From Halictus rubicundus (lineage: Eukaryota; Arthropoda; Insecta; Hymenoptera; Halictidae): a stretch of DNA of 64,000 nt. Position numbers and translations under genes: made by a program. This document shows positions 38,812 through 51,044 of the stretch, piece by piece. Numbering within the stretch: the stretch's first letter is position 1; the number at the start of each line of letters is the position of its first letter. The stretch is from positions 9,963,001 through 10,027,000 of the forward strand of contig NC_135149.1 of NCBI RefSeq assembly GCF_050948215.1. Direction: 5' to 3'. The notes below the pieces were generated by a model, which had not been told where the DNA came from, did not search any database, and was given only the letters and a program-made list of their open reading frames with translations.

Positions 38812-41164
38812 GTTATATATTTTACACAAGACCTAAAAATGCATATTAAATTGTAACAAACTGGAAATACATGAATGCAACTTGTTGCTTGTCAGTAATG
38901 GTCAAATAATATTTTAAACTACAATATTTGTACGATCGACATTATCGTACCACAATACTGGTCCATTTCACAGTTCAATGATCTATCGATGAATAAGCTT
39001 TTAATTAAAACAAAGGTGGATACAATCAATTTCATACAAAGCTGTTACAGTTAATTGAAAAGGGACTGGTGAAGCCATAATTGCAACGGTATATTGACTC
39101 GGTCACAGATGTAATCTTCAAAATGACACCGCCACATGCTCACACAAGAGCACAGTCTGTGATTAATCAAAGTTGTCCAATCGAACTAGAGGAATTCCAT
39201 ATTTGTGACACGAGCTGGCATTTCATCGATGAACGATGGTCCGGTTTATTGATCACAGAAAGAACATTCTCGCTATCCATGAAGCATCCTGATCTCTGTG
39301 TTACTAATGGTCGTGAATTGATCCTGCAATCGAGGACCATTTTCATTCTTTGCCATCCCGTTTATTTCGTCGACTGTGGCGCAAGGAGAGGTTAGAATAA
39401 TCAAAGCTCGGTAATGAATTCACGGACGAGGGCAGGGAGTGATCCTGAATTCGTGGGATTTTCAGTATTAATGGTATTGCTATATTAATGTCTCTGCGGA
39501 GGATAACGGTGTGACGTCCTGCGTAAATGATCCTTTCGCACCGGGACAATTAATCAGCCACTCCATCTCGGCCCTTAAATAAGACGCATTCTAAATCCTG
39601 GATATATAGCAAATCGAGAATGAATTATGCCCCCACGAAATTGCAAAACATTAATTTACGTTAACAAAATTCTTCACTGAATTTTTGCAATCTTTGTAGG
39701 CTTTTCAATCAATCTAATGAAATCACTTATGTCGCATTTTTTTCTAATTGATATTATAATCAGAGATTTGAGACTTTCACGGCCCGTGATCAGTATCAGT
39801 TTGACACCAGTATCAGTGTGTCTTCTGACCCCCTGATGAAGCTAGCTGCAATGCTTGCGAGACGATGAGAAATTTCTTCCTTTAGGACACGGCTTACACC
39901 CAAAAGCCTCAATAGACAAAACTGTATGATATTATAATGTAATACACAATTATTTTGTACCATGTAGCCATTTTTGGGGATTATTTTATTCAGTCCAATA
40001 ATAAATCCATCAAGCGAGCTTCTCGGAAGCATAAATCAAGAAAGAAGGGAGGCTCATTAAAAAGCCTCAATATTGAATTTCTATAAGACTTAAATCCACA
40101 CCCTCGACCGTGCACTAAAAACTTCCCGAGCAGCTTAATCTTCCGGAGGGAGCCCACTTAAGCCCGAAACAACGCAAGATGAATTTGATTAGGGCGAAAT
40201 AATTTTTAACTTAATCGTGTTCCCCATTCGTATTTGCATTTCGTGCAAATTCAGAAGGGTGGAAAGAACTGTATCATGTAATTGGAGGATTCAACCGGCA
40301 TGGGGAAATTTCTGGCGATCCCATAACGAGAAACTGGTTCGAAGTAGATCGGTAAACTAGTCCACGGTGATATTTGAACTTAATCCATGCAAGTAGTTCC
40401 GCCAAGCAGATAAGACAACCGGGCGAGAAAGTAGTCGAGGGTCTACGATAATTGAAAGTGCGCGATAAGGGCAAGGTTTATCTACAATTTTCTACGGTGA
40501 TAACTTTCCGAAGATAGTCGCGGACACCTTCCAACTATCACTATATCAGCCACGCTGATTAAAAAATCTTATTACCATCTTAAATTTCCCTGTAGAACCG
40601 TTGCCCGACCTTTTCTACTGCGCAAAATTGGAGAGGCTGGCCTTCGGCATGACGTAAAACTTTCTGCTTAATCAGTTTCGCGATTTATGATATAGTTGCG
40701 GACCGTATAGTTTCCACCGGAATTAAGTATTAGAACTTTTACTGAATTTTTAGTGATTTTTTTTTATAATGAATCTGTTGAAAATTCAATAAATAGAACA
40801 AAGAAATATTCCAATGAATATTTTCACATAAAATTTAATATAAATTGACACATTAACATCCATTATTATTTATGATAACCATTTTCTTTTGTCACTTCTA
40901 TTAACTATCCCTACTAACAACCAAATATTCACTTTTCATTTAATGTAAAGCTATACAATAGTAAATTCAACAACACTGTACCCTAACCAGTTATATACAA
41001 TAGATAAATACTTAGCAAGTTTGCAAGTTCTAGAATTATTTATATAGTAAACGAGTGTAGAAAAGATTTGTGAACGTTGTATACTTATTAAAAAGTTTTT
41101 CGTCCACTTAATGTTGATTACATAAGAATTATGAATTGATAAGTGTTGTTAACTTTGATTTCAG

Positions 41165-41335
41165 GTGTCATTCTTCTCGACGAGCCCGGAGCTGTCGAAC
41201 AAGCAACGGTTCGAGTTTTTTTCGCGCACTATACCGAGCGATCACTATCAAGTGAAAGCGATGGTGGACATCGTGAAGAAAATGAACTGGAGTTACGTAT
41301 CAATCATATACGAGGAAAGCAATTACGGAATAAAG
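41165..41335 (+). CDS. Metabotropic glutamate receptor-like exon (ligand-binding domain, downstream exon)
   Basis: Internal exon of 57 codons, phase 0 at both ends, with acceptor ttgatttcag and donor gtgagc. It continues the 7336-7478 exon: RLFRIPQ joins VSFFSTSPELSNKQRFEFF, followed by SRTIPSDHYQVKAMVDIV and NWSYVSIIYEESNYG, a typical mGluR lobe-1/lobe-2 segment. Residues equivalent to the alpha-amino/alpha-carboxyl contacts of mGluR1 are kept: Thr6 (T188), Asp26 (D208) and Tyr54 (Y236). This pattern fits both true glutamate receptors and the insect mangetout branch, in which the side-chain contacts rather than these differ. The first codon is GTG (Val), an ordinary internal codon. The next exon should begin with residues after NYGIK; I did not find it before position 64000. 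Confidence 0.93.
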
Positions 41336-42598
41336 GTGAGCGTTTAGGGTTACTTCCATAAATAGGACGCGATTCATTACACGAGAACGTCACTTGGCAC
41401 GTTTTCGCGGATTCTCCACGAAAATCTGACCATTTTTGTCATTCGGAGGATACTGGGCATTTCATAGGATACTGGAAAATATTCAGTATTGTTGCTACAA
41501 CCACACGAGGTGCCTAGAACATAAAAATTCCAAAGGAATTCGCATGAGAATAACTGAGATTCGCAAAATCGTAAAATCAGTCGAGACGTTCCATGCGATA
41601 TGCGGAAGATCCCAATAAATTAATTGTAGCATCAGAACGTGCTCGGGATAATTTTATAATGTTTTTAATCATTCACACAATCGTTTCACGCCTACTATTC
41701 GGGAACATAACATCGTATGAACACTGATGCTTATTAAAATTTTTTAATTGTTTCTACAACCACACACAATATAAAAAGTGCGAAGAAGTTCGCGTGGGAA
41801 TGAAAATGCACATATAACGTGGAATATTAATTTATTTATGAAACATTCAAAAAGTCAGGTCAACGTGTTGAGCAAATGTAAAACAAAGAAATTAATAATT
41901 CAAATACCTGGCGATTCGGAATAAATTAATTGAAGCGTCAGCCCGTTCTCTCTGGAGAATTTGATGATTTTGTCAATCATTCATATGATTGTTCCTCGTC
42001 TGTTATTGAGGCAAATAATACTGAACGATCCCTAATTAACTATAATATACGTACACTGAACGAGCAAACGTACACGATCAACGCGGCATCATTAACAGTT
42101 CGTTAAATATTACAATGGCCAAAAATATGAAACGATTCTTTGCAACACACATTATTGGAGGACCGTGTGCGTAGTACTCGACCAACTGGGACAAACACTT
42201 CAAATGTAGAAGGACCACGCAATGTAACTAACCCAGCAGCTTCGACAGCTTGTTAAATACGATACCGGTGAAATATTTGTAACAAAAACTAATTAAAACG
42301 AATATCAAGAGCTGGATAAAAATCACACGTGCACTTCGACAATGGTGAACATTCGACAACGAACAACGAAAATAGCAAGCATTCTGATCAACCCGATATT
42401 TATGACTGTGCTGCAGATTTTATGCATTTATGGCGGAAACGTGTAGACCGAAGGTAGGACAGTAAAAATATTTAAAGAATCTGAAAATCCTGTTGCACTA
42501 TTTTCAACCGATTAAAATGATTTTAAAAAAGATATTGATATGTAGCTTCTTTACCTCGCAATAAGTGCAGCACAATTTTTATTTCGCATAGAAATCAG

Positions 42599-42735
42599 GG
42601 TTAAACTTCACCTTGGCAACCCAGAAATTTTTAACTTTTTAATATACAATACTGTTCATTTTGACGAGAAAATTACAAAAATCGAAGTTTTAAGGCGAGG
42701 AATTCATTCGTTCAAAAGTTACGTCCCTATTTTAT
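42599..42735 (+). mobile_element. Foldback family, single arm (subfamily with TTCACCTTGGCAACCC)
   Basis: Nearly parallel to 2319-2452: gggttaaacttcaccttggc, ttgacgagaaaattac, aaggcgaggaattcattcgt, tcaaaagttacg. The partner arm is missing. Confidence 0.68.
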
Positions 42736-43661
42736 CCCTTTTTAAATTTATACATTGGACGCGAACATTCGCTATAGAAAAATCCTGTGAATAAAATATG
42801 TGTGTTTCACAAACGTCCTTAAAACATTATTAGTACTGTACGTACGCAATTGAGATTGTTTTAGTTATGGATAATACAATCTTTATTGAACATAAAGTAT
42901 ATCAATATTTTCAATTTTGACTTGTAGCAACTTTAAGAACGGTCTTACGTTGATAAAACCAATGCAACTATACTATCAGAACATAAACTGTCAGTAGATT
43001 AATATGAAAAGTCGAAAATAAATCGCGATACTGAAAAATTCGCAGAAAGATTCACTCGACGAATTCATTTACTTTAAACTGCAATAACTTCGAAACGACT
43101 ATGAAACGGGTCTCTTTACGGGTGTTCTATAAATCAGAAACAATAATAGACCGAGGGGATTCATGCATTCTTGGCAAGGATTTCGTCGTTTTCCGGCGGG
43201 CAGAAGCAAATCCGAGATTTTGATGTAAATTGTTGATCTACCGATAAGCGTATAATGATCACTCGATATATATTCGTGATTATCGAGTAGAAAAGGGCGG
43301 CGAATTACCCGCATGCGTTAATAGGTCGATATACATATAAAAACGCGGTCTGGCTCTCGTGAATTTTGCTACGGACGATCGATCCTGCCGCACGAGAGCC
43401 CTCAAACAATGCATTTCGCCGCACAATGCCGATGGACAGCACAGCCAGTAACGTCCGGAAAATTCGCAGGCTACCAACAGATTTTATCGGGCCCCCGTGA
43501 CATTAATTTGCTTTTAAATAAATAGACATACCGCGCTTCGGTACTTTTATTTGCAGAACGCGCCCGACACTTTCTCTCTGCAGTCGACAGGAGTTTCGAT
43601 ACCAATTTTTTTTTGACATTAAAAATGATTGTCGGACTACAGCGAAAAATCGAATTACGTT

Positions 43662-43713
43662 CGCACACTGTTCGGACCAAAATTCGCACACTGTTCGGAC
43701 CAAAATTCGCACA
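43662..43713 (+). repeat. Short direct repeat, 25-bp unit, about 2.3 copies
   Basis: The phrase cgcacactgttcggaccaaa is followed by attc and is present twice in a row, then cgcacattt begins a third copy. Confidence 0.9.
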
Positions 43714-44708
43714 TTTTCTGCTCTCACATAATGTAAAACTCTTCTTATGTGGTTCTTTTTAAATATGAATAGCCTGCCGATTTCATGCAATTAGTACAAA
43801 GAGTAGTAGATGTAACGTAAAACTTCTCTTTTTTATTATGCATTTTATTAATAATAAAATTATGGATTTTATGCATTCATGACACAAATGAGCAGGAGAA
43901 ATCTAAAACAGTAAAAAGAATAAAAGTATTTAAGGATATTAATATATTATTTTCAGCATACTCAAATAATTAATGGGAGAAGTAATTTCTTATTTATCTC
44001 CTGTTACCATGACCTCATTAAAATTATGAAAGGAAAAAATAAATTTTTATTTTTATTCATCCAGTGTCTTGTGACTGATGCAGAAAATTTTTATTTTACC
44101 TGAAAATACAGTCTAATCATAAGGTGCGTCATTTGCAGTATTCATTACATTGTACTATATGAAGAATACCAAAAATGCAATATAAAATACTACTTGTTAA
44201 AAAAATTTGTCTCGACCGAGAATTTGATATCATACAAAAATCTAGCTCTCCGATTGAGGACCTCTGCATAATAAAATAATGATCTAACACGTTTCTAAAT
44301 AATCGCTCGATAAAAGAGATAAAATAAATACAGATAAAAATACACGTTGATCAACTCAAAATAAAGACGTCCATAATATACAGGGTGAGTCACCTAACGT
44401 TTGCACCTCAAATATCTTTGTTGTTTCTAAAGATACGTAAAATATGGTAAGAACAAAGTTGAATGGTACAATGGGGCTGACACGATGCCATAAAAAAATT
44501 TTGTTTTTATGAGATATTTTAGAGATATCAATTTTTTAGAGATATCAACGTCACCTTGACTTTTTTAAATGGAACCACCCTTTTTTAAACACCTACAATG
44601 ATAGTCCCTTTCATTAGGAATTCAGTGACTATATTATTCCAAGGTCATTCAAGGTTAAGGACAGAAAAAATGTATAAAACTAAAATATGGAAGCAGAGTA
44701 CCTGTCTT

Positions 44709-45756
44709 TTATAAATGTTCAAAATGATGGCCATCTACGTCGATGCATTGACGTAAACGAGCTTTGAAGGAATGTTGAACTCTGATAAGTACATCCGAGG
44801 TGATATTCGTACATACTGTGATGATACGCTGACGCATATCTTCAACTGTTGTTGGAGCATCCATGTACACGGTCTCTTTTAGCAGACCCCATAAAAAGAA
44901 ATCCAGTGGATTTAAATCAGGCGAACGTGCTGGCCATGAAACAGTTCCGCCTCGTCCAATCCATCGGTTTGGAAATTGAGAATCCAACGTTTCTCTTGCT
45001 ACTCGTGCATAATGAGCAAGACAACCGTCATGTTGGTACCACATATCATAGCGATTTTGTAAAGGAACATCTTCTAACAAAATTGACAGATCTTCTTGCA
45101 AAAATTGAGCGTATTTCTGTCCCGTCATAATTCCGCTAACGAAATATGGTCCAATAGTAATTGGACGAATGGACGTATTTTGAATTGTCGTTCAAAATAC
45201 CGCACCACACGTTTACGCTCCATTGTCTTTCATGGTCAATTTCTCGCAGCCAGTGCGGATTATCCACAGACCAATAATGGGCGTTCCGTAGATTAATTGA
45301 ACCATGATTAGTGAATGTTGCTTCGTCCGTAAACAAGACATTAGAAAAAAATGAATGATTTTGAAGCAATCCCCATTGACAAAAGTTAATTCTATTTTGA
45401 AAATCATTCCCATGCAATTCTTGATGGAGCGATATGTGGAACGGATGAAATTTATTTCGTGCCAGAATTCGTATTACGCTACTTTGACTTATGCCTGCTT
45501 CCCGGGAAATTTTTCTCGTACTCACGTGAGGATTGACAGCTATAGCTGCTAAAATATTAATTTCATTGTCTTCATTAACCGTGGGATTCTTCCGTTTGTG
45601 CTGTCTTGCATGTACACTTCCAGTACTTCGAAACAACCTGTACGTATTAATGAAAGTCTGTCTAGAAGGAATGTTTCGCTCGGGGTACCTTTCTTCATAA
45701 AGTAATCGGGCCTGCACTGCATTTTGTCTACATTCACAGTAAACCGTGAAACATAC
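44709..45756 (-). pseudogene. Mariner-like transposase, frameshifted (DD41D)
   Basis: Two minus-strand frames make one transposase. The N-terminal frame (45756 down to a stop at 45136-45138) has a DUF4817-like helix-turn-helix start (YEERYPERNIPSRQTF, STGS) and the first catalytic Asp in FTDEA. The C-terminal frame (45128-44709) has the second Asp in QHDGC and the third in SPDLNPLDFF, with 41 residues between them, hence DD41D. Frame is lost between about 45140 and 45190: the downstream reading IGPYFVSGIMTG continues in a different frame from the upstream one. The 5' end is also damaged, because an in-frame TAA sits at about 45759 just before VYCECRQNA and no good ATG is present. The catalytic triad itself is intact. 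It would cut and paste DNA at TA sites if repaired; as it stands it is not expected to work. Confidence 0.88.
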
Positions 45757-45776
45757 TTATAGTAAATAAGAATGCT

Positions 45777-46222
45777 TGTGGATAGGGTCTATTTATCGTG
45801 AACTCCACTTAGCTGGCGAACTTACTTTATTGTCTATATGTACACGTATCGTTCGCGACTGTACAATTTTATGCGAAGTGTATCTCGCGACGACTTCTGA
45901 CTGACTCTTCGAAAGTCCTGTACAACTTAATTCTAACGCCTTCGTTTGCCCTGGTAAAAATCCTAAACAACCCTGATTGGCTAACCCACGCTTTGGGTCC
46001 TTCCAATCAGAGCTGTTCTTTCTTCGTCTCACCCCCGTTCCTTCCGCCCTTGGCGTGTTTGTTTTCGGAACGGCGAGGTGATCGGAGAAGATGATGGGAC
46101 TTTCCTCCGGGCCACTCATGCTTGACCCAAGTGTCGATAGACCGTTGGGTCCGCTTCAAGTGCCCTTCGGTTCGTCTCTTAATTTATGACGGTCTCAGTT
46201 TGCTATTGAGGACTTTGGGACA
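45777..46222 (-). mobile_element. LTR-like block inside the mariner (possible solo LTR)
   Basis: About 446 bp, GC-richer than its host element, located where mariner sequence is not expected. Read on the minus strand it starts TGTCCC, ends CCACA, has CCAAT-type boxes (gattgg, ccaatcagg) and an AATAAA followed by GT-rich sequence near its end, as LTRs do. The flanking 5-mers (atgct and aaact on the + strand) match at only three positions, so a target duplication is not convincing. The open frame at 45793-46119 has no recognisable domain. It could instead be untranslated leader of the mariner. Confidence 0.35.
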
Positions 46223-47475
46223 AAACTCTAATAAACATACTTCGACTAGGTCTGGAAAATGTCCACTCAAAAATAGCTTCGTCGAACGAGAGTCGTAAAT
46301 TGCGTTGGCCGTTTGCACGAAAGAAAGACTCTTTTGTGTGCGTGCGACCGGACGCTACATGCTGAATAACAATAACATTGAAGGACCTTAGTATGTTTAC
46401 TTTAACTACGACCATAGTATGTTTACTATTTACTACAAGTCTCAACCGTGATAAACGTAATCTGCCTTCATATTCTAAATCTTATACGTTTTTTCTGTCC
46501 TTGACCTTGAATGACCTTGGAATAATATAGTCACCGAATTCCTAATGAAAGGGACTATCATTGTAGGTGTTTAAAAAAGGGTGGTTCCATTTAAAAAAAG
46601 TCAAGGTGACTTTGATATCTCTAAAAAAACTAACATAAAAACAAAATTTTTTGTTGCATCGTGTCAGCCCCATTGTACCATTCAACTTTGTCCTCGCCAT
46701 ATTTTACGTATCTTTAGAGACAACAAAGATATTTAAGGTGCAAACGTTAGGTGACTCACCCTGTATAATGTTTAAAATGCTTTAAGATTATACTCGGATT
46801 TTTCGAATTCACGAGCATACTAAGAATTATAGTTGGCCCCGAACTATAGCGTCTCGAGCGGAAGGGAAATCGTCGAAGTTGAGTCGAAAGCTCCGACCGA
46901 CTTGAATCCGATAACAAACTCTCTCGGAACTCGGAAAAATGTGATCGTAATAGTGTTTGAACAAGATCCAGCGGTTCCATGAATAGGACCATTGATCTCT
47001 ATAGAAAGGTCCAAAGCTCGAAGAGGACCGAAATCAATGCCGAGTGCGTGTACTTGGTGCTGATGGAAAGGCCATAGAATGCCGGAATCAAAGACCGCTC
47101 TAGGACTTCTAGTACTATTACGAAACGCCCTTGTATCATGCAGAATCTAGCGCGTACAGTTCGTCGAACATATAAAATCTCTGGTTTAAAAACGAATGAG
47201 AGGATCTGAATGTAAAAACCTAGCACAACCTCGAGAAATTGAAACCTGAACGGTCCGAAGGAAAACTACAGCCGCAAAATAACTACAACGAAGCCTTACA
47301 TGATCGATAAGAATGAAATGTTACCGTGACCGCTACTAATGTGATTACGTCCACGACTTTTAGTCGATCGCGTTTTTCTTGAAACACGGTCTTGTAACTT
47401 TTTGGCTATAGACTTGGCGTGCAAACGTTTCAGGAGTTTCTTTCTGCTCTGTGATTTTTTTTTTTTTTTGGTAAA

Positions 47476-47685
47476 TTAGATACCCTCCGTATGCTATGCC
47501 GGAGTCATTCGTAACCCATAGCGGTGGGGATAAGCTCAAGTGACCGTCAATATGCGCAATTTTATTCCGATATAAGACGATGCTTCTTATTTCGAAATAA
47601 GAAAATCGCTAACCCCTCTTATTCTTTTTCATCCTAAATACGACGAAAGCTGGTCTCGAACCATCGTCTTATATCGGAACAAAAC
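47476..47685 (-). mobile_element. TTAA element family 2, reverse-oriented partial copy
   Basis: Read on the minus strand this matches the right two thirds of the 60827-61071 copy, including taccctccgtatgctatgcc at its edge. The inner part forms an 18-bp perfect inverted repeat (47565-47582 with 47662-47679). The far end does not retain a clear TTAA terminus, so the copy is truncated or diverged. Confidence 0.7.
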
Positions 47686-48529
47686 ATAAAATAAAATATT
47701 CGAGTATATTCTAGTATGTTTTAGTATACTCCAATGTATTCTAGAAAGAGAGAAAAATTACACAGAAAACAGGGAGGGCAAAATAATCAAATATTTAAAT
47801 TCCAGCCCAATTCTCTTTAGCGTTCCCGTTGCAAAGCTATGTTCCGATATAAGGAACGAACCTGTACGCAACACCTAATTCCCTTTTATAGTCAGCCCCA
47901 AATACCACCTCGCAAGCGCGATGCTTCTCTGCATAAACCTGTGGGCCGAAAATGCGAGAATTTTTCATCAAACGCGAACATTTGCATTCGTTTACATTCA
48001 AATACACGCACCGCGTACAACGCGACAGTTGCTCGTCCGCAATTTATAAAATACCTCGACACCGACAGCCACAACGTCGCTCATTCGACCAGCGCTTCAC
48101 ATAATCAAATAACTCCGGAACCACGCAACTCATTAGGTTCTTTCTCTACCTGACCGCAAGCATGAGCGCCGGAGGACCGCACTCGTTTGCAACTTCTTGT
48201 TGCCAGCGAACCTAACTTTCACTCTTCGCATCGACTAACTGCTCCACCAGCATGCTAATCGCTGATAATTAAAGCCGCTGCCGTATTTTCGAGAATTTAT
48301 GCCTGCGCGCCCGGTGCGCGCAAGAAATTGTGAGATGAAGAAATTGAAGCTACTAAGTGACGATACTAATTAACCCTGGTATCGTGAGGTTACGAGTGGT
48401 TTTAGTAGATCTTTGTGTAGGCTGATTTTTGAATAATTAAAAAAAAAATTATTATCATTACCAGTCTGGTGATAGATGCTATATATTTCAGGAATGATTT
48501 TCCGGACGAAATGTTGTCGAATTCTACTA

Positions 48530-48765
48530 ATATGCCGGAGTCAGTCCTGACCCACGCCGATATTTCACTACAGTTATCTTTCGATATAAGACGATGACTC
48601 GGGACCGGCTTTCGTCGTATTTCGGACGAAGAAGAAGAAGAGGGGTTAGCAATTTTCTTATTTCAAAATAAAAAGCGTCATCTCATATCGGAATACAATT
48701 GTACATATTGAATTGTACATTTTGATGGGTCAAAAATACCTCCGGCACAGAATACGGGGAGTTAA
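48530..48765 (+). mobile_element. TTAA element family 2, left-damaged copy
   Basis: Shares tatgccggagtcag, cctgacccacgccgatatt, cgatataagacgatg, the tttcgtcgtatttcgg block and the gaagaagaagaagagg patch with the other copies. It ends at GTTAA near 48762-48765. A TTAACCCT occurs at about 48373, but the sequence between it and 48530 does not match the family, so I place the left edge at 48530. Confidence 0.65.
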
Positions 48766-49902
48766 ACAAAATTAATGGTGCGCGTTCAGTGTCACATTAA
48801 TTCGTTAATATTGAAATCAGGATAGTGGATTCGTTTCAGCCGGTAATGTGTACGGACACGCGAAACGCAGCATCGTTCATTTACACGTTCGTCCAAGATA
48901 GCAACTACATCGCACATGCATGTTAATGCTTACCGCCGGTCGCGGTCTAATGAAATGTGTATTCCAATTTATTTCGCTGGCGTCACTCGGCTTCGGCACA
49001 ACGTGATCGCGTTGCCGATTTGTCGAGGACTTCTTCGATTCGGTTTACGGTCGAATTAGCGGCTTTTCGGTCGTTCCATTGTTATTTCGCCGGCTTGGAA
49101 CGGTCACGTGTAATTCTCGACGCGAACTGTTTCCAGTGAACGTTCGGTTTAATTAGAGAAGTGGGAAGAAGAACCGCTCACTTTGCAAATTACAGGCTAC
49201 CGGCCTCCTGGAATGCACAATGATCACAACCCGAATGGAGATTACCGTACACGCAAGTGGTCACTAAAAAAATGTTAGACTTTCATTGTAATTGTTTCTT
49301 CTAATTATGATAAACCTTAAGAGTCTGATATTTGTTTCGGAAGAATTTTATCGATGCGATTCTGTAGATGAACTTTCAGACCATAACAAGTGCTCAAGTT
49401 CTATTTAACCTGTTACGTCCCAGGTGGGACGGATTCTGATTTTTAGGGGATAGGACGCAGTTTGAAACCTACTTGCATTCACCGGCCACTGTTCGAGAAA
49501 TTGAGGATTGTTTAAATAAGTTTGTGACCGTATTTTTGAAACAACAACAAAAATTACTGATTTATTCAAAATTAGGTTCTGAATCAGATATTTAAAGTTT
49601 TGGTTTTACAAATAGGGTTGGTATAGCGCATATACTAGAAAGCTTACACTCACTTCGCGGGACTTACGGACGGAAACTGAGTTAACGAACTGGATTTTTA
49701 CGGGAAAATTACTGTGACTAACGACGCGACGTGTTTAATATATGAACTTTCTACTGACTGAACTGATTTTGAGGAGTTGGTTCCCTGGTTGTTTGTGTAT
49801 GAACGTGGACATTAATCCTTGTCATTTAGTAATAAGTCTGGTTGAGTTGAGTTCGTTGACTATCTTGTGTAATCCACAAGAATCCACGATATTGTTACAT
49901 CA

Positions 49903-50092
49903 TTTGGTTAAACTTTACCTCAAGAAACCAGAAGTTTTTAACTTTTTTTATGTAATCCTGTAGATTTTGGCGAGAAAATACCGAAAATCCAAGTTTCAAT
50001 CTTAGGGGATCATAGTTCGAAAGTTATTCGTGTCTAAAAATGTGCGATTTTCAGCGTTTTTGACAGGTAAGGGCGCCGCCATATTTTACTAC
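49903..50092 (+). mobile_element. Foldback family, single arm plus spacer
   Basis: Matches the left arm of the complete copies (ggttaaactttacctcaaga, cctgtagattttggcgagaa, gtttcaatcttagggga) and continues into the spacer (gtgcgattttcagcgttttt). The mirrored right arm is absent, so the copy is truncated near 50092. Confidence 0.75.
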
Positions 50093-51015
50093 TCTTTGTG
50101 GATATACTAACCCCTTGCCTTATTATATCGAGTTAGACTGGTGGCGAGGATTTCTTTTAACCGAAAGTGAAGTTTTATTGTTTGTTATTGTGATTTAGTC
50201 ATTAGAAAAAATATAGATATGCAGTAGATATCAATTTTGTTTCTTTTATAGGATATGGCGAATGATAAAGGAGTTCTGACCACTGTAGCTGTAAAATAAA
50301 TCATAAGGCAAGATGTTAAACACATCAATTTGTCACTTTGCAATACCAAGCATCCTTTCATCCCTCAAGAATCGAAACCACGCGCTCCTCCATCGCCAAT
50401 TAATAATAATCACCAATTAATCTTCGCTCGTTTACAATCTCTCCACCAATACAACAGTCGGAATGGATTATCCCGACGTCGTAATTCTTTTCTGACGTGG
50501 GTCGCGAAGTAATCCGTTGTTCTCGCCAGGAATCGCCGAACGAAAGGGAAAATAATGAAGAAAATCCCGTAAAGGATTACGGCAAACAAGAAATAATATC
50601 ACTATCCTGATGGTCGGGTAACGAGATAATTATGGAAGAAGTAAGAATAATGTCATCCATAAACACTGCTGCTCTCCGAGTTCTGATTAATTGCTGTGAC
50701 GCGCTCCAACTTTCCGGATGAGAACAAACGATACGTAGCTGTCCTGGAAACACAGCCGGACGTCTCTTTTCGATGTGAGGATGGTCACACCGGAAGCTAC
50801 ATTTTCATGCGATCGGTGCAAATGCGTGAGAGGTACGCGACTTTTCCGGGAAATAGGTTCGGACGCGTGTCGTATTGGTAAAACGCGGAAACCGAGCCAT
50901 CCGTTATTGTTTCCCCCAGCACGCGGAGGCGGTATTTTATATGAAATTTGATCTTTTGTTGGTAGCAGATCGTTATCCCTGAGCAATTTGCTTCGTTATT
51001 CGCGGAATTAAACGA

Positions 51016-51044
51016 CAAGAGAGAGGGAGAGAGAGAGAGAGAGA
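51016..51044 (+). repeat. GA microsatellite
   Basis: (GA)n with one extra G pair. Confidence 0.92.

Larger units (their letters stand above)
7479..41164 (+). other. 33.7-kb intron between the two receptor exons
   Basis: Bounded by gtacgt at 7479 and ttgatttcag ending at 41164, both flanking exons being phase 0. It is very long for an insect intron and is filled with repeats: a mariner, TTAA elements, two complete foldback elements, LTR-like sequence, the AAGTAGAAT/GGTCAGAC core arrays and many local duplications. GC-rich islands alternate with AT-rich stretches. I found no nested gene with recognisable protein similarity on either strand; the open frames there show no family motif. Confidence 0.85.
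44379..46765 (-). mobile_element. Mariner-like (DD41D-type) transposon with about 300-bp inverted repeats
   Basis: The left end TACAGGGTGAGTCACC (44379) is mirrored by GGTGACTCACCCTGTA (ending 46765), flanked by TA on both sides. The inverted repeats run about 44379-44696 and 46462-46765 with scattered mismatches. The minus strand encodes a broken transposase (44709-45756). A block of LTR-like sequence (45777-46222) separates the transposase 5' end from the right inverted repeat, so the element was probably hit by a later insertion. The element looks inactive because of a frameshift and a lost start. Confidence 0.88.

Noticed and set aside
41143..41361. 72-residue frame starting with ATG and overlapping the second receptor exon
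   Set aside because: It is a different frame from the receptor peptide; the real coding frame is the one starting at 41165 with GTG as an internal Val.
45793..46119. 108-residue minus-strand frame
   Set aside because: Lies wholly in the LTR-like block and shows no gag, protease or transposase motif.
48373..48529. TTAACCCT at 48373 as the left end of the 48.5-kb TTAA element
   Set aside because: The 150 bp after it does not match the family, so it is more likely a chance TTAACCCT or a different element.
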